Assembly (NCBI GenBank): GCA_028284935.1
Contig: JANQQQ010000028.1
Coordinates: 31,096 to 95,095 of the forward strand
DNA length: 64,000 nt
Source of the DNA: Croceivirga sp.
GTDB taxonomy: Bacteria > Bacteroidota > Bacteroidia > Flavobacteriales > Flavobacteriaceae
Direction: 5' to 3'
In this document: one piece after another, positions 32,230 to 41,981 of the stretch
Position numbering within the stretch: position 1 is the first letter of the stretch
Layout: each line of letters begins with the position of its first letter
Translations under genes and position numbers: made by a program
The notes under the pieces: generated by a model
What the model was told of the DNA's origin: nothing
Seen by the model: the letters and a program-made list of their open reading frames with translations, nothing else
The model's database searches: none

Positions 32230-33387
32230 ATGGCCTTTGATTTTTTAGTGCCAGTAAGTGAAAAGGTTTTGGCCTTTTCAGAATTTCTACCCCCACAGGC
32301 ACTGGGAAAAAACATTTATAAGCATACTGAAAAGAAAGGTCTTCCGGTATTTGCCAATGCAACCGTTGCCATTTTTGGTGTCTTGGAATCCCGTAACGCC
32401 TTCGAAAAAAAGCCGGAGAAACTTGATGTTGATGCGTTGCGAATAGAACTGTATCGATTAATGATGGGCAACTGGAATTCCACCATTATCGATATTGGCG
32501 ACATAGAAGAGGGTGACTCCGTGGAGGATACCTACTTTGTGGTCAAGCAAATTATGGCCGGTCTTCTTGAAGAGAAAATTATACCTATTATTATTGGGGC
32601 CACTCAGGACATTACCTTTCCTACGTATAGAGCATTTGATGGTATCAAGGATATGATCAACTTGGTATCCATTGATAGCCGATTTGATTTTGGTGAGGAC
32701 GATGAGTTGATTTCTTCAGAATCCTATATGAGTAAGATCATTACGGATAAGCCCAATAACTTATATAATTTTTCAAACCTAGGATATCAAAGCTACTTCA
32801 ATGCGCAAGAGGAAATTGATTTGATGGAGCGTCTTTTTTTTGATGCCTATCGATTAGGGGACATTATTTCAGATTTGACCATGGCTGAACCTGTATTAAG
32901 AAACGCCCATTTGGTCAGCTTGGATATGCGTGCTGTCAAAGCAAGCGAGATGGGGGTGTCCTCAAGTTTTTCCCCTAATGGTTTTGACGGAAGGGAGATA
33001 TGTGCCATTGCCCGCTATGCCGGGATAAGTGATAAGGCCCGCGTCTTTGGTATCTATGAAATTGAAAACACCCCCCTTTCATTTAGGCTTGTGGCACAGA
33101 TCATATGGTATTTTATTGAAGGGCTAAGTTTTAGGGTCAAGGAAGTGCCGACTTCCAACGATGAAGACTTTACCAGGTTTACCGTGCCTACGGATACCGA
33201 GGAATTGGTGTTCTTCAAAAGTCACGTTACAGAACGATGGTGGGTAGAAGTTCCTTCTATTTTGCCAGAGCATACTAAAAATAATTCAGTGGCGTTATTA
33301 CCATGCACTCAACAGGACTATCTGGAGGCATGTAACCAAAATATTCCTGAACGGTGGCTTAAAGCTTATAAGAAGGGCTTAAACTGA
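32230..33387 (+). CDS. arginase/formimidoylglutamase-fold family protein, likely lacking canonical metal ligands
   Basis: PIIIGATQDITFP (cf. GGDHS), SIDSRFDFG (cf. DAHxD), SLDMRAVKASE (cf. SxDxDxxDP); immediately upstream of gldK. Confidence 0.78.
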   Translation: MAFDFLVPVSEKVLAFSEFLPPQALGKNIYKHTEKKGLPVFANATVAIFGVLESRNAFEKKPEKLDVDALRIELYRLMMGNWNSTIIDIGDIEEGDSVEDTYFVVKQIMAGLLEEKIIPIIIGATQDITFPTYRAFDGIKDMINLVSIDSRFDFGEDDELISSESYMSKIITDKPNNLYNFSNLGYQSYFNAQEEIDLMERLFFDAYRLGDIISDLTMAEPVLRNAHLVSLDMRAVKASEMGVSSSFSPNGFDGREICAIARYAGISDKARVFGIYEIENTPLSFRLVAQIIWYFIEGLSFRVKEVPTSNDEDFTRFTVPTDTEELVFFKSHVTERWWVEVPSILPEHTKNNSVALLPCTQQDYLEACNQNIPERWLKAYKKGLN

Positions 33388-33506
33388 AACAAATATTTTT
33401 GGTAGATAAACCGTGTTGGCACAATAAATTGCTCAAATTGAAGTTTTGTGATTATGAAATTGTGTTGCACAGTTTACAATCTTAAATCGAAAATTTAACC
33501 TAAAGT

Positions 33507-34892
33507 ATGAGAAAGCTATTAATATCATCTCTAGTACTTGTTTTTTTATTGACCAGCTGTGGGTCAAAATCAAGGTCTAAAGGTGAGCTGGTCGGTGTGC
33601 GAGGGAAGAAGTGGTATCCCGAGAAGCCATATGGAATGGAATTGATACCTCGAGGCTCCTTTATCATGGGTAAGGCCGATGAAGATCAAGCCAAAATATT
33701 GAACGCTCCTACTAGAACTGTTACCGTACGTTCCTTTTACATGGACGATACGGAAATTACCAACAGTGAATATCGTCAGTTCGTGGAATGGGTGAAGGAT
33801 TCCGTTGCGAGAACCAAATTGGCCATTTTGGCCGATGAACTGGGTCTTGGACCGGAAGACGACGATAGCATTGGTGAATTTGCCTTTCAAAGTGCGGATA
33901 CCACTAAACTATCCGTTTGGGAAAAATACAAAATTGACAACTATCTAGGTATGGGGGATGATCCTTACGAAGGATATGCCCTTAACAAGAACGTTGATTT
34001 GGTATGGGACACCAATGATTATCCAGATGAATTCTATGCTGAAGTCATGGATTCCCTCTATTTGGCGGAAGAAGAGACCTACAACGGTCAGCGTACCATT
34101 GACGTAAAGGCATTGAAGTACAAGTACAATTGGATGGATATTGAAGCCGCTGCAAGAGCCAAGTCAGGCAAACGAAGTGATTTTATTAAATCCGAACAAT
34201 TGGCCATTTATCCAGATACTACAGTTTGGATACGTGATTTTGAATATTCGTACAACGAACCTATGCACAATGATTACTTCTGGCATGATGCCTACAGTGA
34301 TTATCCCGTAGTAGGTGTAAATTGGCAACAGGCCAAGGCATTTTGTCATTGGAGGACCAAGTTCAAGAATGATGACCAAAAAAGCCGTGGTAAGCAATTT
34401 GTGAATCAATTCCGTTTGCCCACGGAAGCTGAATGGGAATATGCTGCAAGAGGGGGTATCGAAGGCGGTACGTATCCATGGGGTGGTCCTTATGTGATAA
34501 GTGATACCGGTTGTTTTATGGCCAACTTCAAGCCCCAAAGAGGGGATTATGCTGCAGATGCGGCCTTGTATACCGTAGAGGCCAAGTCGTATGAACCTAA
34601 CGATTTCAATTTGTACAATATGGCCGGTAACGTATCTGAATGGACAAATTCCAGTTACGACCCCGGAGCTTATGATTACGTTTCCACAATGAATCCAAAT
34701 GCTGGTTCTGGTCAAAATAGGAGAAAAGTTATCCGAGGCGGTTCATGGAAAGACGTAGCGTACTTCTTACAAGTGAGTACCCGAGATTACGAATATCAAG
34801 ATTCTGCCCGAAGTTATATTGGCTTTAGGACAGTACAGGATTATATGGGAGAGGAAGATTCCACTAGGGGTCAAGGCCTTCCAAACAGATAA
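33507..34892 (+). CDS. gldK: gliding motility / T9SS lipoprotein GldK (FGE-like fold)
   Basis: Lipobox LLTSCGSKS; GMELIPRGSFIMG..., RLPTEAEWEYAARGG, VIRGGSWKD; followed by gldL, gldM and gldN. Confidence 0.96.
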   Translation: MRKLLISSLVLVFLLTSCGSKSRSKGELVGVRGKKWYPEKPYGMELIPRGSFIMGKADEDQAKILNAPTRTVTVRSFYMDDTEITNSEYRQFVEWVKDSVARTKLAILADELGLGPEDDDSIGEFAFQSADTTKLSVWEKYKIDNYLGMGDDPYEGYALNKNVDLVWDTNDYPDEFYAEVMDSLYLAEEETYNGQRTIDVKALKYKYNWMDIEAAARAKSGKRSDFIKSEQLAIYPDTTVWIRDFEYSYNEPMHNDYFWHDAYSDYPVVGVNWQQAKAFCHWRTKFKNDDQKSRGKQFVNQFRLPTEAEWEYAARGGIEGGTYPWGGPYVISDTGCFMANFKPQRGDYAADAALYTVEAKSYEPNDFNLYNMAGNVSEWTNSSYDPGAYDYVSTMNPNAGSGQNRRKVIRGGSWKDVAYFLQVSTRDYEYQDSARSYIGFRTVQDYMGEEDSTRGQGLPNR

Positions 34893-34954
34893 AAAGGAAT
34901 AATTTACAAATCAGTAACCAATTCTTATTTAAATACTTAATTAAAACTAAAATT

Positions 34955-35608
34955 ATGGCACAGTCAAAATCAACAAAAAAACTGTTTAACATGGCCTACG
35001 GCCTTGGAGCATCGGTGGTAATCATTGGTGCATTATTTAAAATCCTTCACTGGGAATTTGGACCACTGAACGGTGGAATATTACTTGCAATAGGTCTTAT
35101 TACCGAAGCATTGATTTTCGCAATCTCCGCATTTGAACCCGTGGATGACGAATACGATTGGTCTTTGGTATACCCAGAATTGTCCAATGGTCAGCAAGCC
35201 AAGGGCAAGAAAAATGATGTAAAAGAGGCTCAGGAAGCCGAGGGTATCCTTGGTAGAAAGTTGGATGAACTATTGAAGGAGGCCAATATTGATTCTGAGT
35301 TGTTTACTAGCCTAGGTGAAAGTATAAGAAGTTTTGAGGGAGCTGCCAAAGATATGGCCCCTACTACTGACGCCATTCAAAACACACAAAAATACTCTGA
35401 AGAGTTGTCCCATGCAGCTGCCCAAATGGAATCTTTGAACAGTTTGTATAAAGTACAATTGGAAAGTGCCAGTCGTCAAGCTTCCATCAATGAGGAAGTG
35501 GTACAAAACGCTGGTGCCCTTAAAGAACAAATGGAGTCTTTGGCTACTAACCTATCTTCTTTGAACGGAGTGTATGGTGGTATGCTATCCGCTATGTCCA
35601 AAAACTAA
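34955..35608 (+). CDS. gldL: gliding motility / T9SS motor protein GldL
   Basis: LFNMAYGLGASVVIIGALFKILHWEFGPLNGGILLAIGLITEALIFAISAFEP, two TM helices. Confidence 0.97.
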   Translation: MAQSKSTKKLFNMAYGLGASVVIIGALFKILHWEFGPLNGGILLAIGLITEALIFAISAFEPVDDEYDWSLVYPELSNGQQAKGKKNDVKEAQEAEGILGRKLDELLKEANIDSELFTSLGESIRSFEGAAKDMAPTTDAIQNTQKYSEELSHAAAQMESLNSLYKVQLESASRQASINEEVVQNAGALKEQMESLATNLSSLNGVYGGMLSAMSKN

Positions 35609-35664
35609 TTAGGCCCCCAATTAAACCAAACTTTAATCACATTTAATTAAAACTAATTAGTAAA

Positions 35665-37245
35665 ATGGCATCAGGAAAAGAAACACCACGTCAGAAGATG
35701 ATCAACTTAATGTATTTGATCTTCATCGCGATGTTGGCTTTGAATATGAGCAAGGAAGTTCTTGCAGCGTTCGGATTAATGAACGAAAAGCTGGAGGTTT
35801 CCAATGCTAAAACAGATGAAAATAACTTGGCATTTTTTGAAAACTTAGCCACGAAGGCTTCTGAAAACGAAGCCGAGTATGGGACTTTGTACAAAAACGC
35901 TCAAGAAGTAAAAGAGCTTTCCACAAAGTATTACAATTATTTGGAAGGATTGAAAAAAGAGATGACTGCAGATTTGGAAGATCCAAAAGACTATGTTGTT
36001 ATGGATAAATCTGACTTTTTAGACAATCTTTTTTTCCAAGGTGACAATTTAAAACCTGAAGGTAAAAAGTTCTTGGGTATGATCAACGACTACCGTGATG
36101 GTGTTGTTGGTGCACTTCCAGAAGGTAAATTCGGAGATATTAAAGAAGCTGTTACCACTAGATTTGCGACAGGTGATGGTAAAAAGAATGATGGTAAAGT
36201 TGAGAAAAGGGATGGAACCCGACAAGATTGGATCAATTACCACTTTGAAGGTTTTCCATTGGTAGCTTCCTTAACCAAGATTACACAATTGCAGGCTGAT
36301 ATTAAGGCCACTGAGCAAGAGGTGTTGAAAGGATTATTGGAGGGTAACTTAACTGCCGCAGTTTCTTTGACAAATTTTGCTACTTCTTTAAATGCTTCCA
36401 AATCTGCTTTTTACAGTGGTGAGAAGTATGATGGGAAGATTATTATCAGTAAAACTGATAAAACCTCTACTCCTGTTAGGGCAGAATTGACCTTGGATGG
36501 TAGAAAACTGCGGGAAGGAAAAGATTTCCGTTTGGAAGCAGGAGGTGTACAAATGCTGATTAACTCAGGTGCCGCAGGGGACCATGAGGTTGCCGGGATG
36601 TTATACTTTATGCAGGATGGCAAGGAAATTGAAGTTCCAGTTGCCAATAAGTTTGCCACTATCAATAAGCCAAATGCTGCTGTAATTTCTGCGGACAAGA
36701 TGAACGTGGTGTATCGTGGTGTGGCTAATCCAATGACCATTTCCATTCCTGGAATTCCAGATAACAAAGTTTCAGCTTCGGCTTCGGGATTGAGAAAAGT
36801 TAGTGGTAGTAAGTATATCATGAATCCAGGTACAGGTCGTGAAGTGACCATCAATGCTTCTGGTGTATTGCCGGACGGACAGCGAATCAACACTCCTGCT
36901 ACCTTCCGTATTAAGGATATCCCAAGACCGGCAGGTACCATTCGAGGGGAGGCTGGTAGCACCAAAATGCCAAGAAGAAATTTGGAGATCTCTACTATTG
37001 GATCCATGTTGGAAGACTTCGATTTTGACTTGAACCTTGCCGTAAGCGGATTTAAATTTAAGGTTCCCGGTCAACCTACCGTAAACGTAAATGGTAATAA
37101 GCTTGATTCCAGGGCAAAATCTGCCTTGAAAAGAGCAAAAAGGGGTGATGCCGTACAGATTTTTGATATCAAGGCATACATCACCAACAACAAGAGCTAC
37201 AAGTTGAAGAAAGTATCTCCTGTTGTAGTTGAATTGACAAACTAA
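35665..37245 (+). CDS. gldM: gliding motility / T9SS motor protein GldM
   Basis: MASGKETPRQKMINLMYLIFIAMLALNMSKEVLAAFGLMNEKLE. Confidence 0.97.
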   Translation: MASGKETPRQKMINLMYLIFIAMLALNMSKEVLAAFGLMNEKLEVSNAKTDENNLAFFENLATKASENEAEYGTLYKNAQEVKELSTKYYNYLEGLKKEMTADLEDPKDYVVMDKSDFLDNLFFQGDNLKPEGKKFLGMINDYRDGVVGALPEGKFGDIKEAVTTRFATGDGKKNDGKVEKRDGTRQDWINYHFEGFPLVASLTKITQLQADIKATEQEVLKGLLEGNLTAAVSLTNFATSLNASKSAFYSGEKYDGKIIISKTDKTSTPVRAELTLDGRKLREGKDFRLEAGGVQMLINSGAAGDHEVAGMLYFMQDGKEIEVPVANKFATINKPNAAVISADKMNVVYRGVANPMTISIPGIPDNKVSASASGLRKVSGSKYIMNPGTGREVTINASGVLPDGQRINTPATFRIKDIPRPAGTIRGEAGSTKMPRRNLEISTIGSMLEDFDFDLNLAVSGFKFKVPGQPTVNVNGNKLDSRAKSALKRAKRGDAVQIFDIKAYITNNKSYKLKKVSPVVVELTN

Positions 37246-37252
37246 GAAGACA

Positions 37253-38158
37253 ATGATGAATTGGAAAAATGTAATCTTGATTGTAGCGCTGGGAATCCTC
37301 CCGGTATCCCTAATGGCACAGGCAAACATTTTGAATGCCAAGAAGCCCGAGGATATCGGTAAGAAAACCGAGGCGCAAATGGCTTCAGATGATGATAAGC
37401 CATTGGACTACGGTTATGTGGACGACAGGGATATCCTCTGGTCCAAGACCGTATGGGAGACCATTGATTTGGACGAACGTGTAAACTTTCCACTATATTA
37501 CCCAACCGATACCATCGGAATAGGGGCGGATAGAAGATCATTGTACCATGTTATGATGAAGAATATCCAAAATGGAAAATTGACTGATGTTTATACCGAT
37601 TCCTACTTTACCGAGAAGCGTAATTTTGGTGACCTTACCGCTACCTTGCAAAAAGTAGATACCACTGATTTGGGATACGAGCAATTGAATGCCGGTGAGC
37701 AGATTTCTCAGGAGTTTATCAACCGAAGGGATATTTCTGCCGCAGACATTGAGGAGTATCGCATAAAAGGTATCTGGTATTTTGATAAGCGTCAAGGGGA
37801 ACTAAAGTATCGTTTGCTGGGCATTGCTCCGGTAGCTCCCGATGTAAACTTTATTGATGACGAGTCGGTTGACCCAGGCGAGAACAAAGTTGAGTTGTTC
37901 TGGGTGTGGTACCCAAGTGCCAGGGAAATTCTGCACAAGGCCAAAGTATTCAACAACAGAAATTCGGCCCAGCCCATTTCATACGATATGTTGTTGAACG
38001 CCCGAAGGTTCAACGGAGTCATCTATAAAGAGGATAATGTTCACGGTGACCGTGCAATCAAAGATTATATTTTTGATAATGCCCTGTTCCAATTACTGGA
38101 GGCAAACCGTATAAAGGAGACCGTAAGGGATCGCGAACAGGATATGTGGGCCTATTAG
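37253..38158 (+). CDS. gldN: gliding motility / T9SS protein GldN
   Basis: Signal peptide; DDRDILWSKTVWETIDLDERVNFPLYYPTD; last gene of gldKLMN. Confidence 0.96.
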   Translation: MMNWKNVILIVALGILPVSLMAQANILNAKKPEDIGKKTEAQMASDDDKPLDYGYVDDRDILWSKTVWETIDLDERVNFPLYYPTDTIGIGADRRSLYHVMMKNIQNGKLTDVYTDSYFTEKRNFGDLTATLQKVDTTDLGYEQLNAGEQISQEFINRRDISAADIEEYRIKGIWYFDKRQGELKYRLLGIAPVAPDVNFIDDESVDPGENKVELFWVWYPSAREILHKAKVFNNRNSAQPISYDMLLNARRFNGVIYKEDNVHGDRAIKDYIFDNALFQLLEANRIKETVRDREQDMWAY

Positions 38159-38190
38159 CCTCAACCAAAATTTTCCAATTCAAATAATGC

Positions 38191-38216
38191 AACGTCCCGA
38201 TTTTCGTCGGGACGTT
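38191..38216 (+). terminator. intrinsic terminator after gldN
   Basis: aacgtcccga-ttttcg-tcgggacgtt followed by a T tract. Confidence 0.88.
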
Positions 38217-38259
38217 TTTTTTTGCCCAATGTTTTGCCTTTTGTAATTCTTACGGCGCT

Positions 38260-38372
38260 GTCACATTGAGTACAGTCGAGATACAGTCGAAGTGAAAGCG
38301 ACGGGCAATCTCAAACCTATTTTGACCGTTTGAAAAACCTCATTTAGATTTCCCGCATTCGCTCGAAATGAC
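38260..38372. repeat. intergenic palindromic repeat-like element
   Basis: Outer ends gtcacattgag... and ...gctcgaaatgac form an imperfect inverted pair, with internal cagtcgag/cagtcgaa; resembles TGTCATTTCGAGC-type intergenic elements of flavobacteria. Confidence 0.45.
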
Positions 38373-38396
38373 CTTATGAGTTCCTACCTTTACCCA

Positions 38397-39449
38397 ATGG
38401 ATGTGGACTACATTGTTGTTGGTTTAGGATTGGCAGGAATCTCCTTTTGTGAACAATTGGAGGAAAACGGGAAATCCTTTATGGTGGTTTCCGATGATTC
38501 CGAACAGGCCTCCTTGGTGGCTGGGGGGCTTTACAATCCGGTCATCTTAAAACGGTTTACGTTGGCATGGAAGGCCGATGAACAAATGAAGTTGGCCCTG
38601 CCCTTTTATGCGGCACTGGAGAAAAAGCTCAAGGTAAAACTGGATTATAAGGTCCCTGTGTATCGCAGGTTTGCTTCCATTGAGGAACAGAACGGCTGGT
38701 TTGAGGCTTCTGATAAAATTGGTCTGAAAGATTTTTTGTCAGTCAAAATAATGGAGAACAGCAATGATTTCATTGATGCCCCTTTTGGCATGGGAGAAGT
38801 GTTGCATACAGGAAGGGTGGATACCAAAAGACTAATTGATACCTACAAGGCCTACCTCTTAAAAAAGGGTGGCATGCGTCAAGAAAATTTCAACATTGAC
38901 CATCTTGATTTTGAAGATGATAAGGTTCGATATCAAGATATAGTGGCCAAAAAAGTGGTTTTTGCTGAAGGCTTCGGACTAAAAAGGAATCCTTTCCTTA
39001 ACTATTTGCCCCTTAATGGCACCAAAGGCGAATTGTTGACCATTCATGCACCTTCCTTAAAGGAAAAGAGCGTCATCAAGTCCTCCGTATTTATTATTCC
39101 TTTGGAAGACGACCGCTATAGAATTGGTGCCACCTACAAATGGAAGGATAAAACCAGTATACCCACGGAGACTTCCAAAAAAGAACTTTTGGAAAAGCTA
39201 AGGACATTTCTTCGTTCCGATTTTGAAGTAGTCGACCACGTAGCAGGAATTCGCCCAACAGTTGCCGATAGGAGACCTCTGGTTGGACAACATCCCAAAC
39301 ATAAGAATCTATATGTGTTAAACGGTTTTGGCTCTAGAGGGGTATTGATTGCCCCTTTTGCCGCCCAGCAACTCTATGGATGTATAGCATATGGAAAGGA
39401 AATCGATTCAGAAATGAATATCAAACGATTTGAGCATTCATACAGCTAA
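38397..39449 (+). CDS. FAD-dependent (DAO family) oxidoreductase
   Basis: VDYIVVGLGLAGISFCEQLEENGKSFMVVSDD dinucleotide fold; GIRPTVADRRPLVGQHPKHKNLYVLNGFGSRGVLIAPFAAQQL; start at internal Met. Confidence 0.88.
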   Translation: MDVDYIVVGLGLAGISFCEQLEENGKSFMVVSDDSEQASLVAGGLYNPVILKRFTLAWKADEQMKLALPFYAALEKKLKVKLDYKVPVYRRFASIEEQNGWFEASDKIGLKDFLSVKIMENSNDFIDAPFGMGEVLHTGRVDTKRLIDTYKAYLLKKGGMRQENFNIDHLDFEDDKVRYQDIVAKKVVFAEGFGLKRNPFLNYLPLNGTKGELLTIHAPSLKEKSVIKSSVFIIPLEDDRYRIGATYKWKDKTSIPTETSKKELLEKLRTFLRSDFEVVDHVAGIRPTVADRRPLVGQHPKHKNLYVLNGFGSRGVLIAPFAAQQLYGCIAYGKEIDSEMNIKRFEHSYS

Positions 39450-39895
39450 ACCTTTTTTTTTGCCAAATTTTCATCGTATTTCATAAACAGATTGATCCAA
39501 ATGTTGCGGGAAAGTCGGATGATCACTGGTAGAAAAAGGACCAAAGTAACTACGATGGCTATAAAGGAGGTTTTTAAATCGGTGCCAATAAAAAGAAAAC
39601 TGATCACAAAGGCCGCTACGGCAAAGGCGATGCCCACAGCATAACTCACATACATGGAACCATAAAAAAAGGAGGGTTCAATTTTATACTTAGTGTTACA
39701 ATGGGAGCAGCGTTCATGCATTTTAAAGAGCTTGGTAAGTACGTATGGGTTAGGGTTTTCATACATGCTCTCCTGATGACATTTAGGACAACTTCCTGTT
39801 AAAATGCTATACAGTTTTGTGCCTTTTCCTAACATTGGTGTTGTTTTTGGCAAATTTACCCTATTGGACAATGTTATATTGATGAAATTTGTCAA
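39446..39895 (-). CDS. DUF983 family membrane protein
   Basis: CPKCHQESMYENPNPY...CSHCNTKYKIEPSFFYGSMYVSYAVG. Confidence 0.82.
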   Translation of the reverse strand: MTNFINITLSNRVNLPKTTPMLGKGTKLYSILTGSCPKCHQESMYENPNPYVLTKLFKMHERCSHCNTKYKIEPSFFYGSMYVSYAVGIAFAVAAFVISFLFIGTDLKTSFIAIVVTLVLFLPVIIRLSRNIWINLFMKYDENLAKKKV

Positions 39896-39924
39896 TAATA
39901 TTTATGCAAACATAATTAGAGCTA

Positions 39925-41838
39925 ATGCTGAATATCCATAATCTAAGTGTTTCTTTCGGTGGCGAATCCCTTTTTGAGGAGATTTCGTTTCGTCTAAACC
40001 CTGGGGATAAAGTGGGACTCATAGGCAAGAACGGAGCAGGGAAATCTACCCTCTTAAGGCTATTGTCCAAAGAAATGCGGGCAGATTCAGGAGTAATTGC
40101 TTCGGATAAGGAAGTTAAAGTAGGTTTTCTGAAACAGGATATCGACTTTGAACAGGGAAGGACTGTGTTACAGGAGGCCTACCAAGCTTTTCAGGAAATT
40201 AAGCAATTGGAACTTCAATTGGAGAACATCAACCAACAACTGGCGGAACGGGAGGACTATCAGAGCGAAGCATACAACCAATTCATGGTGGATTTGAACG
40301 ATGTCACCCATCGCTATGAAATATTGGGGGGCTATCATTACCAGGGAGATACGGAGAAGGTACTGTTGGGGCTTGGTTTTAAAAGGTCAGATTTTGAAAA
40401 TAATACCGAAACCTTTTCAGGAGGTTGGCGTATGCGTATTGAATTGGCCAAACTGCTCCTACAGAATAACGATGTCCTTTTGTTGGATGAACCTACCAAT
40501 CACTTGGACATTGAATCCATTATTTGGTTGGAACAATTTCTTAAGAACTATGGAGGTGCTGTGGTCATCGTTTCCCACGACAAAATGTTCTTGGATAACG
40601 TGACCAATAGGACCATTGAGATATCCCTCGGTAGAATTTATGATTACAACAAGCCCTACTCCAAGTATTTGGTGTTGCGCAAAGAGATGCGGGAGCAGCA
40701 ATTAAGTGCCCAGAAAAACCAAGAAAGGGAAATTCAGCAAGCAGAACGATTGATTGAAAAGTTCCGGGCCAAATCCACAAAAGCATCCATGGCCCAGTCA
40801 CTCATAAAGAAGTTGGATAAAATGGAACGCATTGAAGTGGATGAAGAGGACAATAGCGCTATTAAGGTACGCTTCCCCATTTCCCAACAACCGGGAAAAG
40901 TAGTGGTTGAAGGGAAGGGCCTGGGCAAGGATTACGGAGAACATAGGGTGTTGGAGAACGTGGATTTAATGATTGAGCGATCGAGCAAAATTGCCTTCGT
41001 TGGGCAAAATGGACAGGGTAAAACCACTTTGGCAAGAATGATTGTTGGCGAGTTGGAACATACCGGAGAATTAAAACTGGGCCACAATGTGCAATTGGGC
41101 TACTTTGCGCAAAACCAAGCGGATTATCTTGAAGAGAGTAAAACCATACACGATTTGATGTTGGATGCTGCTAACGAAACCAATAGAACCAAAGTTAGGG
41201 ATATTTTAGGCTCATTCCTTTTTAGGGGTGATGATGTGGATAAACAGGTAAAAGTGCTCTCTGGTGGGGAAAGGAACCGCTTGGCTCTTGCCAAGATGCT
41301 ACTGCAACCTTTCAATGTGCTCGTCATGGATGAGCCCACCAACCACTTGGATATTAAATCAAAAAATGTTTTAAAACAAGCGCTTAAAAGTTTTGAGGGA
41401 ACCTTGGTCCTAGTTTCCCATGACCGTCACTTTCTTCAGGGGCTAACGGAAAAAGTATACGAATTCAGGGATGGGGAGGTAAAGGAATTTCTGGGGGACA
41501 TTGATGATTATTTGGAGCAACGTAATGCAATGGATTTTAGGGCCATTGAGAAAAAGAGCGAAAATGGGCAGGGAAACAGCACTGAAAAGAAAAGCAAAAA
41601 TGCAAATGACTATCAAAATCAGAAACGTTTAAAAGCCGTTAAAAACAAATTGGGGTCCATTGAAAAAAAGATTACGCTCTTGGAGGGCGAAATAGGGGAA
41701 ATGGATCACGAACTGTTGATGCAGTATGATAAGACGGTGGCCAACCCCTCTTTTTTTGATGACTACCACGGGAAAAAGGAACTTCTGAACCAGTTGATGC
41801 AGGAATGGGAAAACCTATCCACTGAGTTGGAATCTTGA
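39925..41838 (+). CDS. ABC-F family ATP-binding protein
   Basis: Two ABC domains: GKNGAGKSTLL/ETFSGGWRMRIELAKLLL/LLLDEPTNHLD and GQNGQGKTTLA/LSGGERNRLALAKMLL/LVMDEPTNHLD; no TM domain. Confidence 0.95.
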   Translation: MLNIHNLSVSFGGESLFEEISFRLNPGDKVGLIGKNGAGKSTLLRLLSKEMRADSGVIASDKEVKVGFLKQDIDFEQGRTVLQEAYQAFQEIKQLELQLENINQQLAEREDYQSEAYNQFMVDLNDVTHRYEILGGYHYQGDTEKVLLGLGFKRSDFENNTETFSGGWRMRIELAKLLLQNNDVLLLDEPTNHLDIESIIWLEQFLKNYGGAVVIVSHDKMFLDNVTNRTIEISLGRIYDYNKPYSKYLVLRKEMREQQLSAQKNQEREIQQAERLIEKFRAKSTKASMAQSLIKKLDKMERIEVDEEDNSAIKVRFPISQQPGKVVVEGKGLGKDYGEHRVLENVDLMIERSSKIAFVGQNGQGKTTLARMIVGELEHTGELKLGHNVQLGYFAQNQADYLEESKTIHDLMLDAANETNRTKVRDILGSFLFRGDDVDKQVKVLSGGERNRLALAKMLLQPFNVLVMDEPTNHLDIKSKNVLKQALKSFEGTLVLVSHDRHFLQGLTEKVYEFRDGEVKEFLGDIDDYLEQRNAMDFRAIEKKSENGQGNSTEKKSKNANDYQNQKRLKAVKNKLGSIEKKITLLEGEIGEMDHELLMQYDKTVANPSFFDDYHGKKELLNQLMQEWENLSTELES

Positions 41839-41981
41839 TTTCATAGCAAAAACGTCACATACAGAATCAACCACTTCACAACACCTGGTATTACGTTTAC
41901 AACAAAGTAAGCAATTAGATGGCCTGTAATTTGGGTGTTAGTACTGGTAATACTTAATTTGTAGGTAAAATCTTACTAATT

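Noticed and set aside
33507-34892. GldK considered as a sulfatase-modifying (formylglycine-generating) enzyme
   Set aside because: Lipobox, 461 aa length with insertions, and gldL/gldM/gldN immediately downstream identify it as GldK, a structural T9SS protein
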